64,000 nt of DNA. Source: Psococerastis gibbosa. Its lineage: Eukaryota; Arthropoda; Insecta; Psocodea; Psocidae. The translations under genes and the position numbers were made by a program. Below are positions 12,601-34,500 of the stretch, one piece after another; within the stretch, counting starts at the first letter, position 1; every line of letters begins with the position of its first letter. The stretch is from positions 22,780,290 to 22,844,289 of the forward strand of contig OZ020489.1 of assembly GCA_963971405.1 (NCBI GenBank), written 5' to 3'. The notes under the pieces are model-generated. The model had not been told where the DNA came from. It ran no database searches and saw only the letters and a program-made list of their open reading frames with translations.

Positions 12601-12872
12601 ATGTAGGCCTGGGTCCATAAAAAGTCCTTAAATAGAAATAACTGGCATGTTCAGAGTTCAGACTTATTCTTAGGCGTAAAGGATCCTTGTAATGCATATT
12701 TAATTTGTTTTCTAATGGGAAATTACATTGGAAAACAAGTTCAAACATGGTTCTAAGGATTTTTTTTGTTTTTTAAAGAGATGTCTGGGCATTCTGCTCT
12801 AAGTGGCAAATCGAGATGGTACTGGCCGTTGGCTTGGTCACATCTTGATCACCCCTCAATCCGTCACTTATT

Positions 12873-13440
12873 GCTTTCCAATTTATACGTAGTATAAGGG
12901 AAGCCTTGTGATGGTCGAAATTTTCCGAGATTTAAACGGATTTACACGTTTTGAGGACCCACGAACCCAAAAAAGTGGTTTTTACGAAATGTCTGTATGT
13001 CGCTCTGTCTGTACATCGATTTCCAGGCAAACTACTCGGTCGATTGTGATGAAATTTAGCATGTAGGATCACAAAAATCATGCCTCGAGACAATTTTTTT
13101 TTATTTGGGTGGTTTTATTCTCAAAAATTTCCAAAAGAAACGTCTAAAATAATTATTTCTTCAAAACGGCTCCAACGATTTCTTTTAAATCCGCATATAT
13201 TGTAGCCCTTATTAATGTTAATAAAATGCGGTGTTAAAAAAAATAAATAAGTAGGCTATCAATTTTCATGAAAAATTACGAAGAAATAAATTTTCTGCGG
13301 AACCTTTCCAGCGGTGCTTTCATGTAGGCCCTATGTTTTAGGTGCTAAATATAGGCCTAGCAAAAAAATCGAACAGGTTGCTTTCCCGAGCAAAATTTTT
13401 GTATTGAAGAAAAAATCGGGTTTGAATAAATTATAAGTAA
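12873..13440. repeat. dispersed repeat with ATACGTAGTATAAGGGAAGC start
   Basis: Homologous over several hundred bases to 26376-27900 and, diverged, to 4765-4935. Shared blocks are GTGATGGTCGAAATTTTC, GTGGTTTTTACGAAATGTCT, a GTCTGTACATCGATTTCCAG-like segment and, at the far end, GGTTGCTTTCCCGAGCAAA. No open frame was recognised. Confidence 0.65.
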
Positions 13441-14198
13441 GCTTAAAATGTGTTGCCAAAGTCCAAAAAAGACATCACTTACAATATAACAGGCAGCTTT
13501 CAATCGATGACTGGTTTGGTTTATAAAACGTAAAAAAATACATGAGAAACAACCAGTCAAATTGAAGAGAAAAAAATAATAGCATCTTATCCCTACATGT
13601 ATACGTACGTAAAATGGATAATTCGAATGCATTGCATGCCATGCCAGTAATTATTACAGTGTAATATTATATTACTCTGCCCTTCTGGCCACATCTAAAA
13701 CGCTGGTGGACCTGCTGGCTAATTTGGCAGGACCTCTAACGTTAATTAGTGCGAAGCAGCGCCTAACTCTATTGACCAGGGCAGCCATGGAAAACTGGCG
13801 AGAAACTACACCCCATGACTGTTTCTATCGCGCGTTTCCATGAGTGGGCATTGGATAAAGTAAAGTAGTAAGGTTTATTGACAAGTTGTAATAAAACACT
13901 GGTTTATTTTGTTTATCACTGGTTTATTGTTTGTTTCTCAGAGTCAGGAGGTTGGAATAGCTCAGTAACAACACGCTAGATACGATATTAGCCTAATATA
14001 TTGAATTAACAACAAATAACAATCATCATTACCTGACTACTCCTTATATTAATAATCCCACACGTGCTTACTCAGAGTGCTATTGCCTTTATCTACAAGG
14101 TAAGGTAAGAAAATAAATTTTAGAGAAAAAAAATTAGTTCAATACCGTAATGCTATTTGCAACAAAGTGTGCGACAACCTTTTTGTAAATATAAACAG
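13441..14198. other. intergenic, nothing recognised
   Basis: AT-rich sequence without a recognisable gene. A short plus-strand frame around 13680-13840 has no domain I can name. Confidence 0.4.
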
Positions 14199-14889
14199 CA
14201 GTGGCGGCTCGTCCATAAGGGCACTGGGGCTACAGCCCTCCCATAATTTTACAGGCAAACAAAGCAATTTCCTTTTAATAATAATAATAATAATGAAATA
14301 ATAATATACTATTCTGAAGAAAAATGCAACTGCTACAATTCGGCTATGCTATGTGCGTGCTCTGGGCAACTTGGGGCAATTTTCAATTTAGCCCCGGGTC
14401 GCCATGGCAACCGAGTCAGGCAAAAGTTAAGAAGATCGTTCGCACCATTGAAAAGGTGTACACAACTTTTCTCTTATGGACCTTGCAATGCAATTCATGC
14501 CATATGCATTTATACATGGGCAGCGGGGCAGCGCCCCAAAAATGACTTTAAATGTTTCGTATTAATAATATCGTTGAATATTGGTATTTTTTTAAAATCA
14601 TAATTATAAGAGTTATTTTTGAGAAGAGTTTCACTATTTTGTCATGACTGATGATTATTATAAAATTTTTCAAGGAAGAATTTTTGACTAGGGAAGTCAG
14701 GTTCTGCCCAACGGCCAGGCAGGGTAATGTAAACAAATATTACAAAAATGTAAACAGCGAGTGATAGACTTGTTTGCCACATCGAAATGCCGAAGAATCT
14801 ATTTGTTATTCAAGTAGTGGTAAGTTATATGCTATTACTTTATTACAATTCGTTGCCCCACCATTTTGATACACCACGAGCCGCCACTG
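14199..14889. mobile_element. hAT-like nonautonomous DNA transposon (691 bp) with 8-bp TSD
   Basis: The left end is CAGTGGCGGCTCGT and the right end is its exact reverse complement ACGAGCCGCCACTG. Both are flanked by the direct repeat ATAAACAG (14191-14198 and 14890-14897). An 8-bp TSD with CAGNG-type termini is the signature of the hAT superfamily. The interior is AT-rich with a short block at 14324-14545 but no transposase, so it must have moved in trans. Both the TSD and the terminal inverted repeats are intact, suggesting a recent insertion. Confidence 0.9.
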
Positions 14890-14897
14890 ATAAACAG

Positions 14898-16213
14898 GTT
14901 AAAAGAATCATGAGCACTTCATAACCAACGGTAGACTATTTTTAATTATTATCTGCAATATATCACAGATAGTTTACACATAGAAAATCAATTAGTTTGG
15001 GAAGTGCATTTTCAACGTAACACGTGGTTATTAAAACTGAAGAACAAATTTGTTGCAGACTCACTACAACAGAAATAAATCATGTGCTGGGGCAATAATA
15101 CAATTAGCTTACATAATCTTATCTAACTTCATAAAATATAAATAATAATACCATACAAACACAATGTTTAATACTAATGTAATACTATTGTACTTTTTGA
15201 ACATGTCTTGTTTGCAGTGAAATTCCAAAAAAATCCTCCATAGATTCATTTTAAACTACCATGTCTACCATTACGCTTAGTTGAGAGATTCAAACGCCCG
15301 GCGTAAAATAAGAAAGTACTTAGCGGTATGGTTAACGGTACGATAATGTACATGTTGAACTGAATTTACGAAATTGTGACAAAGAGAAGAGATTCTGACC
15401 TCAACAAGCATTTCTGTCGCTCATTTAACGTAATTCGAAAAATTTGCTCGTGAATGTAAACATTAATTACATCATATTGCATATCAGTTTTGACGTTTAT
15501 ACTGCCGAAATCGGTATACTGGAAGTAATTGGTAATACAAGTTTCGAATTTTGCAAGCAACACTCACATAAAATAATACTGAAATTAAAGCTATGACAGT
15601 ATAATAATTATATATTGCATTTACTCAAGTCATTGTTACTTTCGAATTTTAAACAAAATTTGATATCGTAATAATCACTAATAATGAGCAACAAGTATTG
15701 CTAGTAAGAGATTCTCAAGCCTACCGGGAACATGTACTCGACTTAATACCATTTATAGATTTCAAATTAGGAACTTAACGGAGAAGTACACCTACTAGTA
15801 TAGTCAATAATATACCTAGGAATAACAACAAAATAATCTTCACACCAGTTAAACAATTTTCTATCACACAATACACTGTCACAAAGTGAAAAAAAGAATC
15901 AAGAGCGCCTGAATTTAGGAGAGGTGTCTTATACTTTTGTGCTCTGTACTGGCATGACCATACCAGGCAGAAATTTAAATGCATTTTTCAATTAAAAGAA
16001 GTACTGTCACCGAATATTATGGAGTAAGATTTGTGAAATAAAATATGGGCACAGTCTCAAAAACACTTACACGGATCAAATACGCCCGATTATTTCAGAG
16101 GACCGGGGTTAGTTACATTCAAAAATTAAATTAGTGCCCCGCTTTCGGCGAAAACATTCATAACAATAAGCAATGGAAGCCATCAACAACCATAAAAATT
16201 GCAAGATAGCTGT
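14898..16213. other. intergenic and presumed 3' UTR of P5CDh
   Basis: No gene was recognised. The right part is immediately downstream of the P5CDh stop on the minus strand. No AATAAA in that orientation was found close by, so the polyadenylation site is unassigned. Confidence 0.4.
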
Positions 16214-25342
<9,129 letters not shown>

Positions 25343-25456
25343 AACTTCAGAAATTCGTTTGCTTTCGATAAAAAGAACTGATAAGATATCAGTAGATTTT
25401 GACTATCTTTCCACCATTAAAATTGTAGACTTTATTGATTTAAATGATTTTGCTTG

Positions 25457-25464
25457 TGACGTCA
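25457..25464. promoter_or_regulatory. CRE/ATF-like palindrome TGACGTCA upstream of P5CDh
   Basis: A perfect TGACGTCA 115 bp 5' of the P5CDh ATG. CREB/ATF proteins bind this octamer in animals. The same octamer also occurs by itself near 6502, so chance is possible. Confidence 0.4.
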
Positions 25465-25710
25465 CTGAGATATTTGTTGACATAAGCATGCAAGAATGGT
25501 ATATGAAGATAGTTTGAAATACTCTTAATGTGTAAATTATTAAGACTATTATTTATTAATTATTAATATTATTTATTTATTTACTTATTTTCAACATGTT
25601 AAAATTGTATTTTAATGAAAAATATTTGGATTTTTATAAATTTTCCATTGGCAATCCTTTGACAATGCTGCCATGTTGAATTTTTATTTTGCTTGAAATG
25701 TTGAAAAACC

Positions 25711-25749
25711 TGCGCATACGCATGCGCAATGCGGATGCGCAGTGCGCAC
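25711..25749. promoter_or_regulatory. NRF-1-like cluster upstream of P5CDh
   Basis: A GC-rich island in AT-rich sequence containing TGCGCATACGCATGCGCA followed by GGATGCGCAGTGCGCACA. These match the animal NRF-1 (Erect wing in flies) consensus of tandem TGCGCA half-sites. NRF-1 commonly drives nuclear genes for mitochondrial proteins, and the first gene downstream, 370 bp away, is mitochondrial P5CDh. Assignment as its promoter is inference. Confidence 0.55.
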
Positions 25750-26395
25750 AACTCAATGTCGTCGTCAATGTCCTCAACGTAAACAAATATTCAACTAAAC
25801 CGCAATTATTTAATTGTTATTTATTTATTCTGGTTTTTGTAAGTATAGTATAAAATTAAAATACTTTTTTTTATTGATAGTCTCAGTCCATAGGTGCAAG
25901 TTAAAATTAATACCTTAGGGCATGCAGTGAAGGATACCTTAGCAAAATTGTTGGTAGCTGCTCTATCGGTCTACACAGCAGTTTCACCGCCAGAACGAAT
26001 TGTTAGGAGGGATCACAAAGCATATACAATTTTGTTTTAAATGGCTCGCAAAGATTAATATAAATTAGACTAAAACTTAACTTTTCGGCTTGGCAGTCGA
26101 CAAATATGGGAATGTTCATTCTTGGACCTGGGTAGCAGCTACAGTGGCAAATGGCTGACCATTACTGTCATTTATGGCAATCCATTTATAAGCATACCTA
26201 TATAAATTTTTATTTTTACAGACAACCAAAAATAATTGTCAGTAATAGTATCTCAAATTGACTTTTAAAACATGTAGATAAATTTGCAAGTAGGAAACAA
26301 GCTGTCAAAATCAGTTTCCATTCGACAGCACAGGTAAGATCGTACGGTATGGTATAGCTTGCCTGATTTATTTTAGCTTTCCTATTTATACAGGA

Positions 26396-26611
26396 CATGT
26401 AGCATAGTGATGCGGACTCTGACTTTCACCCGAAAGGTTGTTGGTTCGAGTCCCACACTACCTACATTTTCTGGCCATGCTTCGGAGGGCATGTAAAGCA
26501 GGCGGTCCCGGGCCATCCTTGTTGAGTGTAAGAGAGGGCTTTATAGCTCTAACTCCGCTAGGTTGGCTTAGTAATAGAAACAATAAAAAGTCCTTATTTA
26601 TTTATTTATTT
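26396..26611 (+). mobile_element. tRNA-derived SINE
   Basis: TAGCATAGTGATGCGG (A-box-like, ~26400) and GGTTCGAGTCC (perfect B box, 26443-26453) are spaced as in a tRNA gene. A non-tRNA body with TTGAGTGTAAGAGAGGGCTT and CTCCGCTAGGTTGGCTTAGT follows, then a TTTATTTATTTATT tail. 3' parts of other copies are at ~29115-29205 and ~41490-41635. It is a SINE and not a tRNA gene, because the tRNA part continues into the shared body and the B-box arm is repeated in decayed copies. Confidence 0.8.
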
Positions 26612-27099
26612 TATACGTAGTATAAGGAGAGCTCTGTGATTGTCGAAATTTTCATTTTCGGGTTTCAGTGTATTTACACGTTTGAGGTTCCAGACCAAAG
26701 AAAGTGGTTTTTACGAAATGTCTGTTTGTCTTTTCGTTGACTTGTGGGTAAACTACCCGGTGGATTTTGAAGAAATTCGGCATATGAGTTCACAAAAATC
26801 ATTTTAAAAATCATATTTTGAAAGGTTCTAACCCTCTAAAAAAACGGCAAAATAATTTTTTTCTCAAAAACGGTTCCAACAATTTTCTTTAAATTCACAT
26901 ACATTGCAGCCATTAAAGTGAAACAAATACAAAAGGTCGCTTGCCCCTCGACAGTTCCGTTCCGGGGGGCAAAAACTATATAAAAAAGACTCAATCTTCA
27001 TGAAAAATGACTGAAAAATAAATTTTCTATGAAGCTTTCTATCAATGTCTTCTAACTTCAGATGTGCCTTTGGTTGAATGAATGAATGCATTTGAATGA

Positions 27100-27836
27100 A
27101 TCATGTATTTTAATTACATTACATTTTATTTAACTATAACCTAAAAATCACGCCACTGGGCAAACGCCCGAGTGTGGCCTACATCAGGTAACATAAGGAA
27201 ATTTATAAGTAAAAGTTGCCTAGCTATACTACAAAAAAATTAAACTCATGTTAAATTTTACTTTTTCGCACATATTACTCATAATAATAAATAATAAAAA
27301 TAAATCACTGTTACAAAATTTAAACCCGGAAAACATCACTACGCTCTTTAACATTATTACATATTTCCTTTTTTATAATGTAAAGACTTGCTGAATTTCG
27401 ACATATCATAAGTAGGGCATTGAAATGTATAATGCTGACCTCTTGTACAGTTTTGAATTTGGATGTGGGACCTTCAGTGGTTCATTACTTAAATATCTGA
27501 TGCCATGATAGTGCCTAACATTAGAAAGGGAGCAGCGCGTCTTAAAGATTTGAACTAAAGCTTCCTTTAAGAACAATTGTTGAGGAGTTAACACGTCTGC
27601 GAGTAGGTACAGAGCAGTGGTTGGGAACCTACGGAGTTTTCTGTGCATCACTTTTAGAGCTCTTTTTTGGACTATTTGTTATTTGTATTCTTTCTAAAAG
27701 GTTTGAAAAGACAGATCCCAGGCACTGATACCATAAATTAAATGGCTTTGAAACAAGGCAAAGTACACATTTTTTAATAATGAAAAATTTATAATATTTC
27801 TAAGCATATAAAATTTATAGATGCATTTCCGAAGCG
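27100..27836 (-). pseudogene. non-LTR retrotransposon ORF2 C-terminal fragment and 3' UTR
   Basis: Minus-strand translation gives ALFQSHLIYGISAW near 27740. After a frame break come IVQKRALKVMHRKLRR (~27670), TALYLLADVLTPQQLFL, and RYLSNEPLKVPHPNSKLYKR before a stop at 27406. This is the usual end of a reverse transcriptase ORF2. A 3' UTR with CGGGCGTTTGCCCAGTGGCG and TAAATAAAATGTAATG follows. It is truncated at its 5' side and inserted in the older dispersed repeat. Confidence 0.72.
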
Positions 27837-27900
27837 TTGCTTTCCCAAACAAAGTTTTTGCTTTTTATTAAAAAAAAAATTTTGAAAAAATTATGGATAA

Positions 27901-28559
27901 TTCATGCCTGAGGCATTGTCCATTGTCCTAGGCTTAAATTTCAGTTGCCTCGACTTTCCCTATCCCGAAGCACTGAATTGCTCGATGGGACAATTGCATA
28001 GTCTGAACGGGCATTCCATTATATTACAACACAGCACCTAACCTCACCTAACCTAATAATGGTAGGGCTACGCCCTCCCCCATGTAGAATTTATTTCCGT
28101 GAAAACTAATTTATTGTCATACACATTTATTTGGAAGAAAGCAGAAAAAAGGACCTGTTTTCTAAATAAAATTAATTAAAAAATCTCGAATTATTACTAA
28201 ATTACGAATAGACAGAGCTGATTAGACTATGGAAGCTGGAGTAACCTCATGCTAATCCCTTAAGTAAGAACTTTATAATGTCGCCTCCTGAGTTACTAAA
28301 TTGTCCCATAAGTTATTACGTTGCCCTATTTTGCCGTTATTAGTACCATCTTAAAGCCTAAAATTCTGCTCACAGAAGTTCAATCAGAATATTCTAATGT
28401 TAGGTCCCCAATTAGTAGCATTCGGAGTGTGACAACGCCTAAATCCTATATTTAACGCGTGTTAATGAATATTTCGATGTAGTGCATAGTTGTAAGACTA
28501 GGGGATAACTTTACTTACTACTTACTAATGAAATTTTCCTTTTTAGGTTGGTAGATGCA
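27901..28559. other. intergenic, presumed 5' region of USP48
   Basis: No gene was recognised. CCTAACCTCACCTAACCTAA near 28040 resembles dispersed arthropod (TTAGG)-type sequence but is too short to be a telomeric tract. Any 5' UTR exon of USP48 in this interval is not identifiable. Confidence 0.4.
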
Positions 28560-31500
28560 ATGGCTAAGAGAGGCCTTCATGGAAATTGGACATGGGCTGA
28601 AGACTACTCCGGAGTTATAACTGAAGAAAATCGTAAAGCTGCGTACAGCTTAAGCTCTGTTAAAATACATAAACCACACAGTTGCAGGTACAGTATATGG
28701 GTTTTAATAATAATAATTATTATTATTTTCTTATAATGTATGAATTCAATGTTCCACTTTATAAACGAAACAAATAAAATATTTATATTCGTAGCCTACA
28801 CCTCTTAATTATTCAAACAATCTGCTTCGATATTTAATAAACATAATTGAAGCTGAATTCTACTTGTTTTTCAGGCGAAATTGTAAAACAAACCCAACTT
28901 GCTTGTCTGGGTTTGGAGAGGCTAATTGGAAAGATCCCATCGACATAGACACAGAAAAGTCCGACGCCAGAACGCCAGGGTCATATGTTGGCCTGAAAAA
29001 TTTGGGAAATACCTGTTATGTCAACAGTCTTCTCCAGTTGTGGTTTCACAGTTTACCACTAAGGTACTGTAAATTACTTTACGAGGCTGGCTAAAGTAAT
29101 TATAACAATGATATTGATTGAGTGTAAGAGGGGGCTTCATAGCCCTAACTCCGCTAGGTTGGCTTAGTAATAGAACAAAAAGCTGAGATTTATTTATTTT
29201 AATTTTTTATGATGGGGTGTTTGGTTGCATCACTTATTGCAGCTTGAGAAATTCTACCTCCAGCACCAAGAATTCCTGACTCATCTAAAAACGGGGTAAA
29301 GGTTAATAGTTCTGGGGGAATCTCTTTCTTTCAATTTGAAAACTCCTTCCTTGTTGGATTTTCACGTCGCGAGTGCTAAAGAAGATGTCTCAAGTTCTGA
29401 CATCGTCAGAGGGCCATTACGACGTTGATCGCGATACTGATAACGACACATAGGTTAGCTGGGGCTAAAGCTTGCCTAATATAAAAACGTTTTTCATTTC
29501 ATTTTCTTTCACCTACGTTTTGGACGAAACGACGGACCCGAATCCGTTACCCGTTGTAGCCACATGAAAATGGACACGTTTTCCAGTAAAGTCCAGTAGA
29601 TTTCCTTCGAGTTTTGGGCACTGTTAAGAACCAATTCCTGTTCTACAATTTCAACTGTTTCATGTTTCACAATATGTAAAAGGGGCGGAAATTCTTTTCG
29701 GAAAAACTCATATCCAGCGAACCAAAAGGAGTTGCCGATGATTTTTCCGCTTTTATTCCCTGCGGGACTATATCAGACGGATTTCGATTAGAAGACACAT
29801 AATGCCATGTTGCATTTGCTGTGAATTCCATAACCTGTTTGTCGCTCATTGCATGATCCAAATATTACAACCCAGGCAGTGTATTTATAATTTATAGGAA
29901 TGTTACAGGGAAGCTGTTTATTTGTGGAATGCGTTTGAAGACAGATATGAGCTGGAGAAGCATTTGGAAGTTTTCGGGAAGGAACCCGATAGAGTTGCTT
30001 ATCAACCGCAGTCCAGTGTCGCTCATCTACAATTATTATTTGCTGAAATGGAGTTTGGAAAAAGCTCGTACTGTGATCCGGGGGATTTCTGTCATAGCTT
30101 GAGTCTGGATGTCGAACTGCAGCAAGATGCACAAGTGAGAAATTTTAGGCGGGGGCGAATGTCCCGCCTCTCATATAAAGAACTCTATTGATTATTAATC
30201 AATAATAATACCCTGAAAGATTTTTTTTATGCATTTGGTCCTTTGTCTAATACCAACGACCCCAGGGATTTCGGACATTAATTACGTTGTTTCCGTATTA
30301 ATTTATGGCCATTGGCGAACTGGTAAACCAACACCGGCTACAAGCGATAATGGATAAGCTTACAATAGACGCAATGTAACAGGCAAAATTATGAATTAAG
30401 TACAGATACAGTTGTTTATATACACTATGTTATACTATATGTGTGCAGCATGTTATTATTGTAGATTAATAATGGCAGTTTGGGTTTTCTGAAACAACCC
30501 TTCAAATTAGGCTGGGTTGCAAGTAAAGATGATTGACAGTCATATTATTTGACATTTTAAGCATAGCGGCAGATTTGACTTGGCATGAAGTCACTTTCGA
30601 ATAACTTCCGCTTTAGGCCCGGTGCACACGGACGATTCCAACGCCGGTGACTCTTTGGGAAAATTGTCATTGTAGCAAATGGGTAGTTAGAAAAACCCAG
30701 GGTTCAGTTGATTTCTGAGACTGGCGTGAAGCCGACCGTACGCAGGTACACGGATTACTCATTGACACGCCGAGGACTCGCTTCAGCGTCAAAAATCTGC
30801 GTTCAGAAATGATTTTTTTTTTTTTTTTTGCACCAACCAATGACCTACCCATTTGTTCCCATGACAAATTTCTCAGCCAATCACTGGCGAAATCTGCATC
30901 ACTTCGCAGCTTCGTTCTGGCGGGGCCTTTTATTCTCAATAACCACCCAAACGTTCACTTTTACAAATTTAGAAAAATTCAGTTTTCTGTGAAATGTCTC
31001 GTTACTGCGAAAAAACGACGATCACATAGTTGATATCGCATTAAGGGATTTATGAGTATCGAAGTTCTTTTAACAAGACTTCCGTACTAATCGAGATGCA
31101 CTGTATTTTATTTAAATTTACTGTTTTGTGGTTTGCAGGAATTCAGCAAATTGTATATGCATAGGATGGAGGAGACTTTCGCTACAGCTACCAACGAAAA
31201 AACTAGGAACGTTATTCAGGAGCAATTTCGCGGAGAATATTCCTATGTAACTATCTGTAGCAAATGTAAACATGAATGTCGTCATGATAGTTTTTTCTAT
31301 GAGTTGGAATTGCGCATCAAAGGCTTCAAAACTATACAGGAGTCATTAAGCGGTAAATATTGTGGTTTATCTTCTCTTGTCTAACGGCGATAAAGATCCA
31401 CCGATAGATGTTAAGATGGTTTAAATGTATCGATGTATTCAGTCGTAGTCATTAAATTTATGACCTTTGCGTACTGGGAGGCTTGCAAAATTCTATTCTA

Positions 31501-34500
31501 GAAACTTCGGTCAAAAGATGCAGCATACTGCTAGTCGTAGTCTTTTATGACCTTGGCCTACTGGGAGGCTTGCAAAATGATATTCTAGAAACTTATTCAA
31601 TCAAAAGATGCAGCATACTGCTAGTCGTAGTCGTTTATGACCTTTGCCTTCTGGGAGGCTTGCAAAATGATATTCTAGAAACGTGTCACTCAATTAACCA
31701 TCAAGTAGCCTAACTTAACATTACCGGGTGTTGAGTTCTGGGGAAGGAATTTTGAAAGTTTTCTCAGACTTTTAAAAATGTTAAAGTAAAGAAGTACTAT
31801 ATTAGAACCGTTCGCGGTTTAATTGTATGATATTGTATTGATTGTGATGTATTATTATTGATGAAATGTTATTTTAATAGTGCCATTGTTCACGATGCCA
31901 AGCTACACCGGTTACAAGCGATAGTGCTCCTAGCTGAAACAAGCTTCCCATTGACACATTGTAACAGGCGTAAGCATGACTTAACCAATTTCGGGTACAA
32001 GCCAGGACAAGGCCAATAAAAAGCCCTTCAAAACAGAATAGTAGTAAATATGCCAACGGCTTTACCATGTTGAATCCATGAGAGCAGAGCATGTTTCAAA
32101 CTTCAGCAAACTTGGTAGTGTGCCCAGCGTTGACAGGGGAACATGGTAGGACATGATATCGTGCTGAGACTATACCAGTCAGTCTATGTGCGTGTCGAGT
32201 CCTGGTCACCCCGATTTAATCGTGTGACCTTACCATGTTCCCCAAGTGGTTCGGAATCCACTATAATCAGGAAGTCCACCGTGTCACTCCCCTTCCCCCG
32301 AGGTGAAAGAGTCTGCCCTCAAGTTAACAAACAGACTCACTCCCCCCGCCAGGCTCACAAGGGTTGCTTAAATCAGAAATGCTGAAAGCAGGCGTGTGAA
32401 ACAACAGAATAGTAGTGTGATTCCTATTCTTGCATTGCAGGATTCATAGGAGATGAATTACTGGCGGGAGAGAACAAATATTTATGCTCCGTGTGTAATA
32501 GCAAAGAAGACGCTGTTAGACGAATCAAACTGAATGCTCTTCCTCCTTACCTTCAACTCCAAATGATCCGATACTTCTATGATATGAATACGGCTACTAA
32601 GAAGAAAATAAGTCAGCCTATCGAATTTCCTGATGTACTGGACATGTCGCCTTACTTAGGCCTCCCTAATAAAACTTGTCTCTACACGCTGCATGCAGTT
32701 CTTATGCACGGAGGACCCAGTGCAAATAAAGGCCATTATTATTGTAAGTTTTGGCTTTGTATCATAAGAGCAGACGAAAAAGCAGAGTTGAACAGAATAG
32801 GGGGAAAAAATCATCGCTTTTAGGCTATTTGTTACATTTTTCAACAAAATTATGTTTAGATATTTGGAATTTGGTGGAATGTTCGTCCAGTTTTTTTGTT
32901 CTTCCGTACATACGTTTAAATTTGTCCCTTTTCATGCCCATATTGACCTTGTTTTTGTGTTGCACCAAAGCACAAAGCATACAACATACAGGTGTACTTG
33001 TAAGCTAAAGCCACAAACATGATGAAACAAATTTCATAATACATTCCATCTGACATAGCCCTCATTTACAGCATTAACGCAACATTAATTAGTATTGTTT
33101 TTGGTTTCAAGCTCATATAAAAACTGCAAATGGGTGGCATCAATTCGATGATACAACAGTGAAGAAACAGAAGCGCTTAACGATAGTCACCGATGATCAA
33201 ATTGGAAAAACAACTGCCGGTAAGTACCTTAACTCGCCAGAAAATGTCTTAAAACAGAACTCGGCTTTGGTGGCTAGGTGGTAGCTTGCTTGTACTTGTG
33301 CGAGTCTCTACACACTATGCGATCGACGACATGTCGTAACTCAACACGGGCACTAATTTATAGAGGCGACTGAAGAGGTCAATCGGATACATCATTATTT
33401 AATGACGTAGCAATCAGGTCTAATGGCAGAGACAGTCCAAAAACTTCGTGTTAACAGCTCAAGACTTGATGCGGGTCTCTTAAGATATCGCAAAATGTAA
33501 GATAGGTAGTTGTTGCAATATATTACACTACCGCCAAAGTGATCAGTCTTTCAATTGAGGCGCGCAAAAACCATGAAGTATTATTAATTTTGGTGTGGAC
33601 AAACATACATCGAGGGGAAATGACTCCAAAAGACGTTGAACTTCCAGGCTTATCCGAAAGCACCTTTCTATTCTCAACGTAATAGGGTAAAATAAAATAA
33701 CGTACAGTAAGTGAGCAGGGTTTCATATTTTTGTCTGGGCCCTGATGCCAGGTTGCTGTTGGTTTGGTTACGGCGATCGGTGGGAAGTTGGTTGCTGTGA
33801 CGATACCGATTCTGCTAGGTTCAGCTGATCACGAACTAATACAATTATAATATTAATCATTTTATTTATTCCATTTCTAACTGTAATTTCAGAAAAGAAA
33901 GTCGGGAAAATAAAGGGAGCGTGGTCGTCAGGTTCGGCATATATGTTGGTGTACACAAGGCTTAACAATGGGGATGAGTTGTCTGAAAGCTCCCCGCCTA
34001 ATTCCCTCGCAAATTCTGTAGTAAATACTGAGAAGAGAAAAGTGTCGCCACGCCTATTAGAGGCTGAAAATACTATAAATCGGACTTCATTTAATTCCGA
34101 TCACAATGACATTCCAGAGCAGAAAAGTAAGTACCATATTTATTATATTAATAATGAATGACCCTTATAAAAAATATCAATGAGTACAGCATGGACTATT
34201 TCAGACCAAAGCGGACGTTGCCATGTTGCTTATTGAATGATAATATTTGCCCATTGGTACACCATGGTGCATTATTAACTTGACATTGCTCAGCTAAACT
34301 GTGTGCAAATGCAGCGTCTTTAGGTCCAATAAACAGAAAAATGAAAGAACGTTATTCGGTTCCAAAAATGTGCTGTACCTTGCCTTTAAAAAACCTAGTT
34401 GGTCCTTAGTGTGGTATGGTGATTACTCAAAGGTCAAACCGTCTTTCGATCCAAGGTTATGTCTTTATTATGTCGTAATATTATTTTAGTTGCAGATTCA

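Larger units (their letters stand above)
26376..27900. repeat. dispersed repeat (as 12873-13440) interrupted by a tRNA-SINE and a retrotransposon fragment
   Basis: The repeat begins at TAGCTTTCCTATTTATA (26376-26391), resumes at ATACGTAGTATAAGGAGAGC (~26612) after the SINE, runs to ~27085, and its distal block GCGTTGCTTTCCCAAACAAA reappears at ~27836 after the retrotransposon tail. The order matches the uninterrupted copy at 12873-13440. Confidence 0.65.

Noticed and set aside
26400-26470. Functional tRNA gene
   Set aside because: A and B boxes are present, but the sequence runs into a body shared with other copies and ends in a TTTATT tail, so it is a SINE.
28021-28060. Telomeric repeat tract
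   Set aside because: Only a few CCTAACC units; too short and imperfect.
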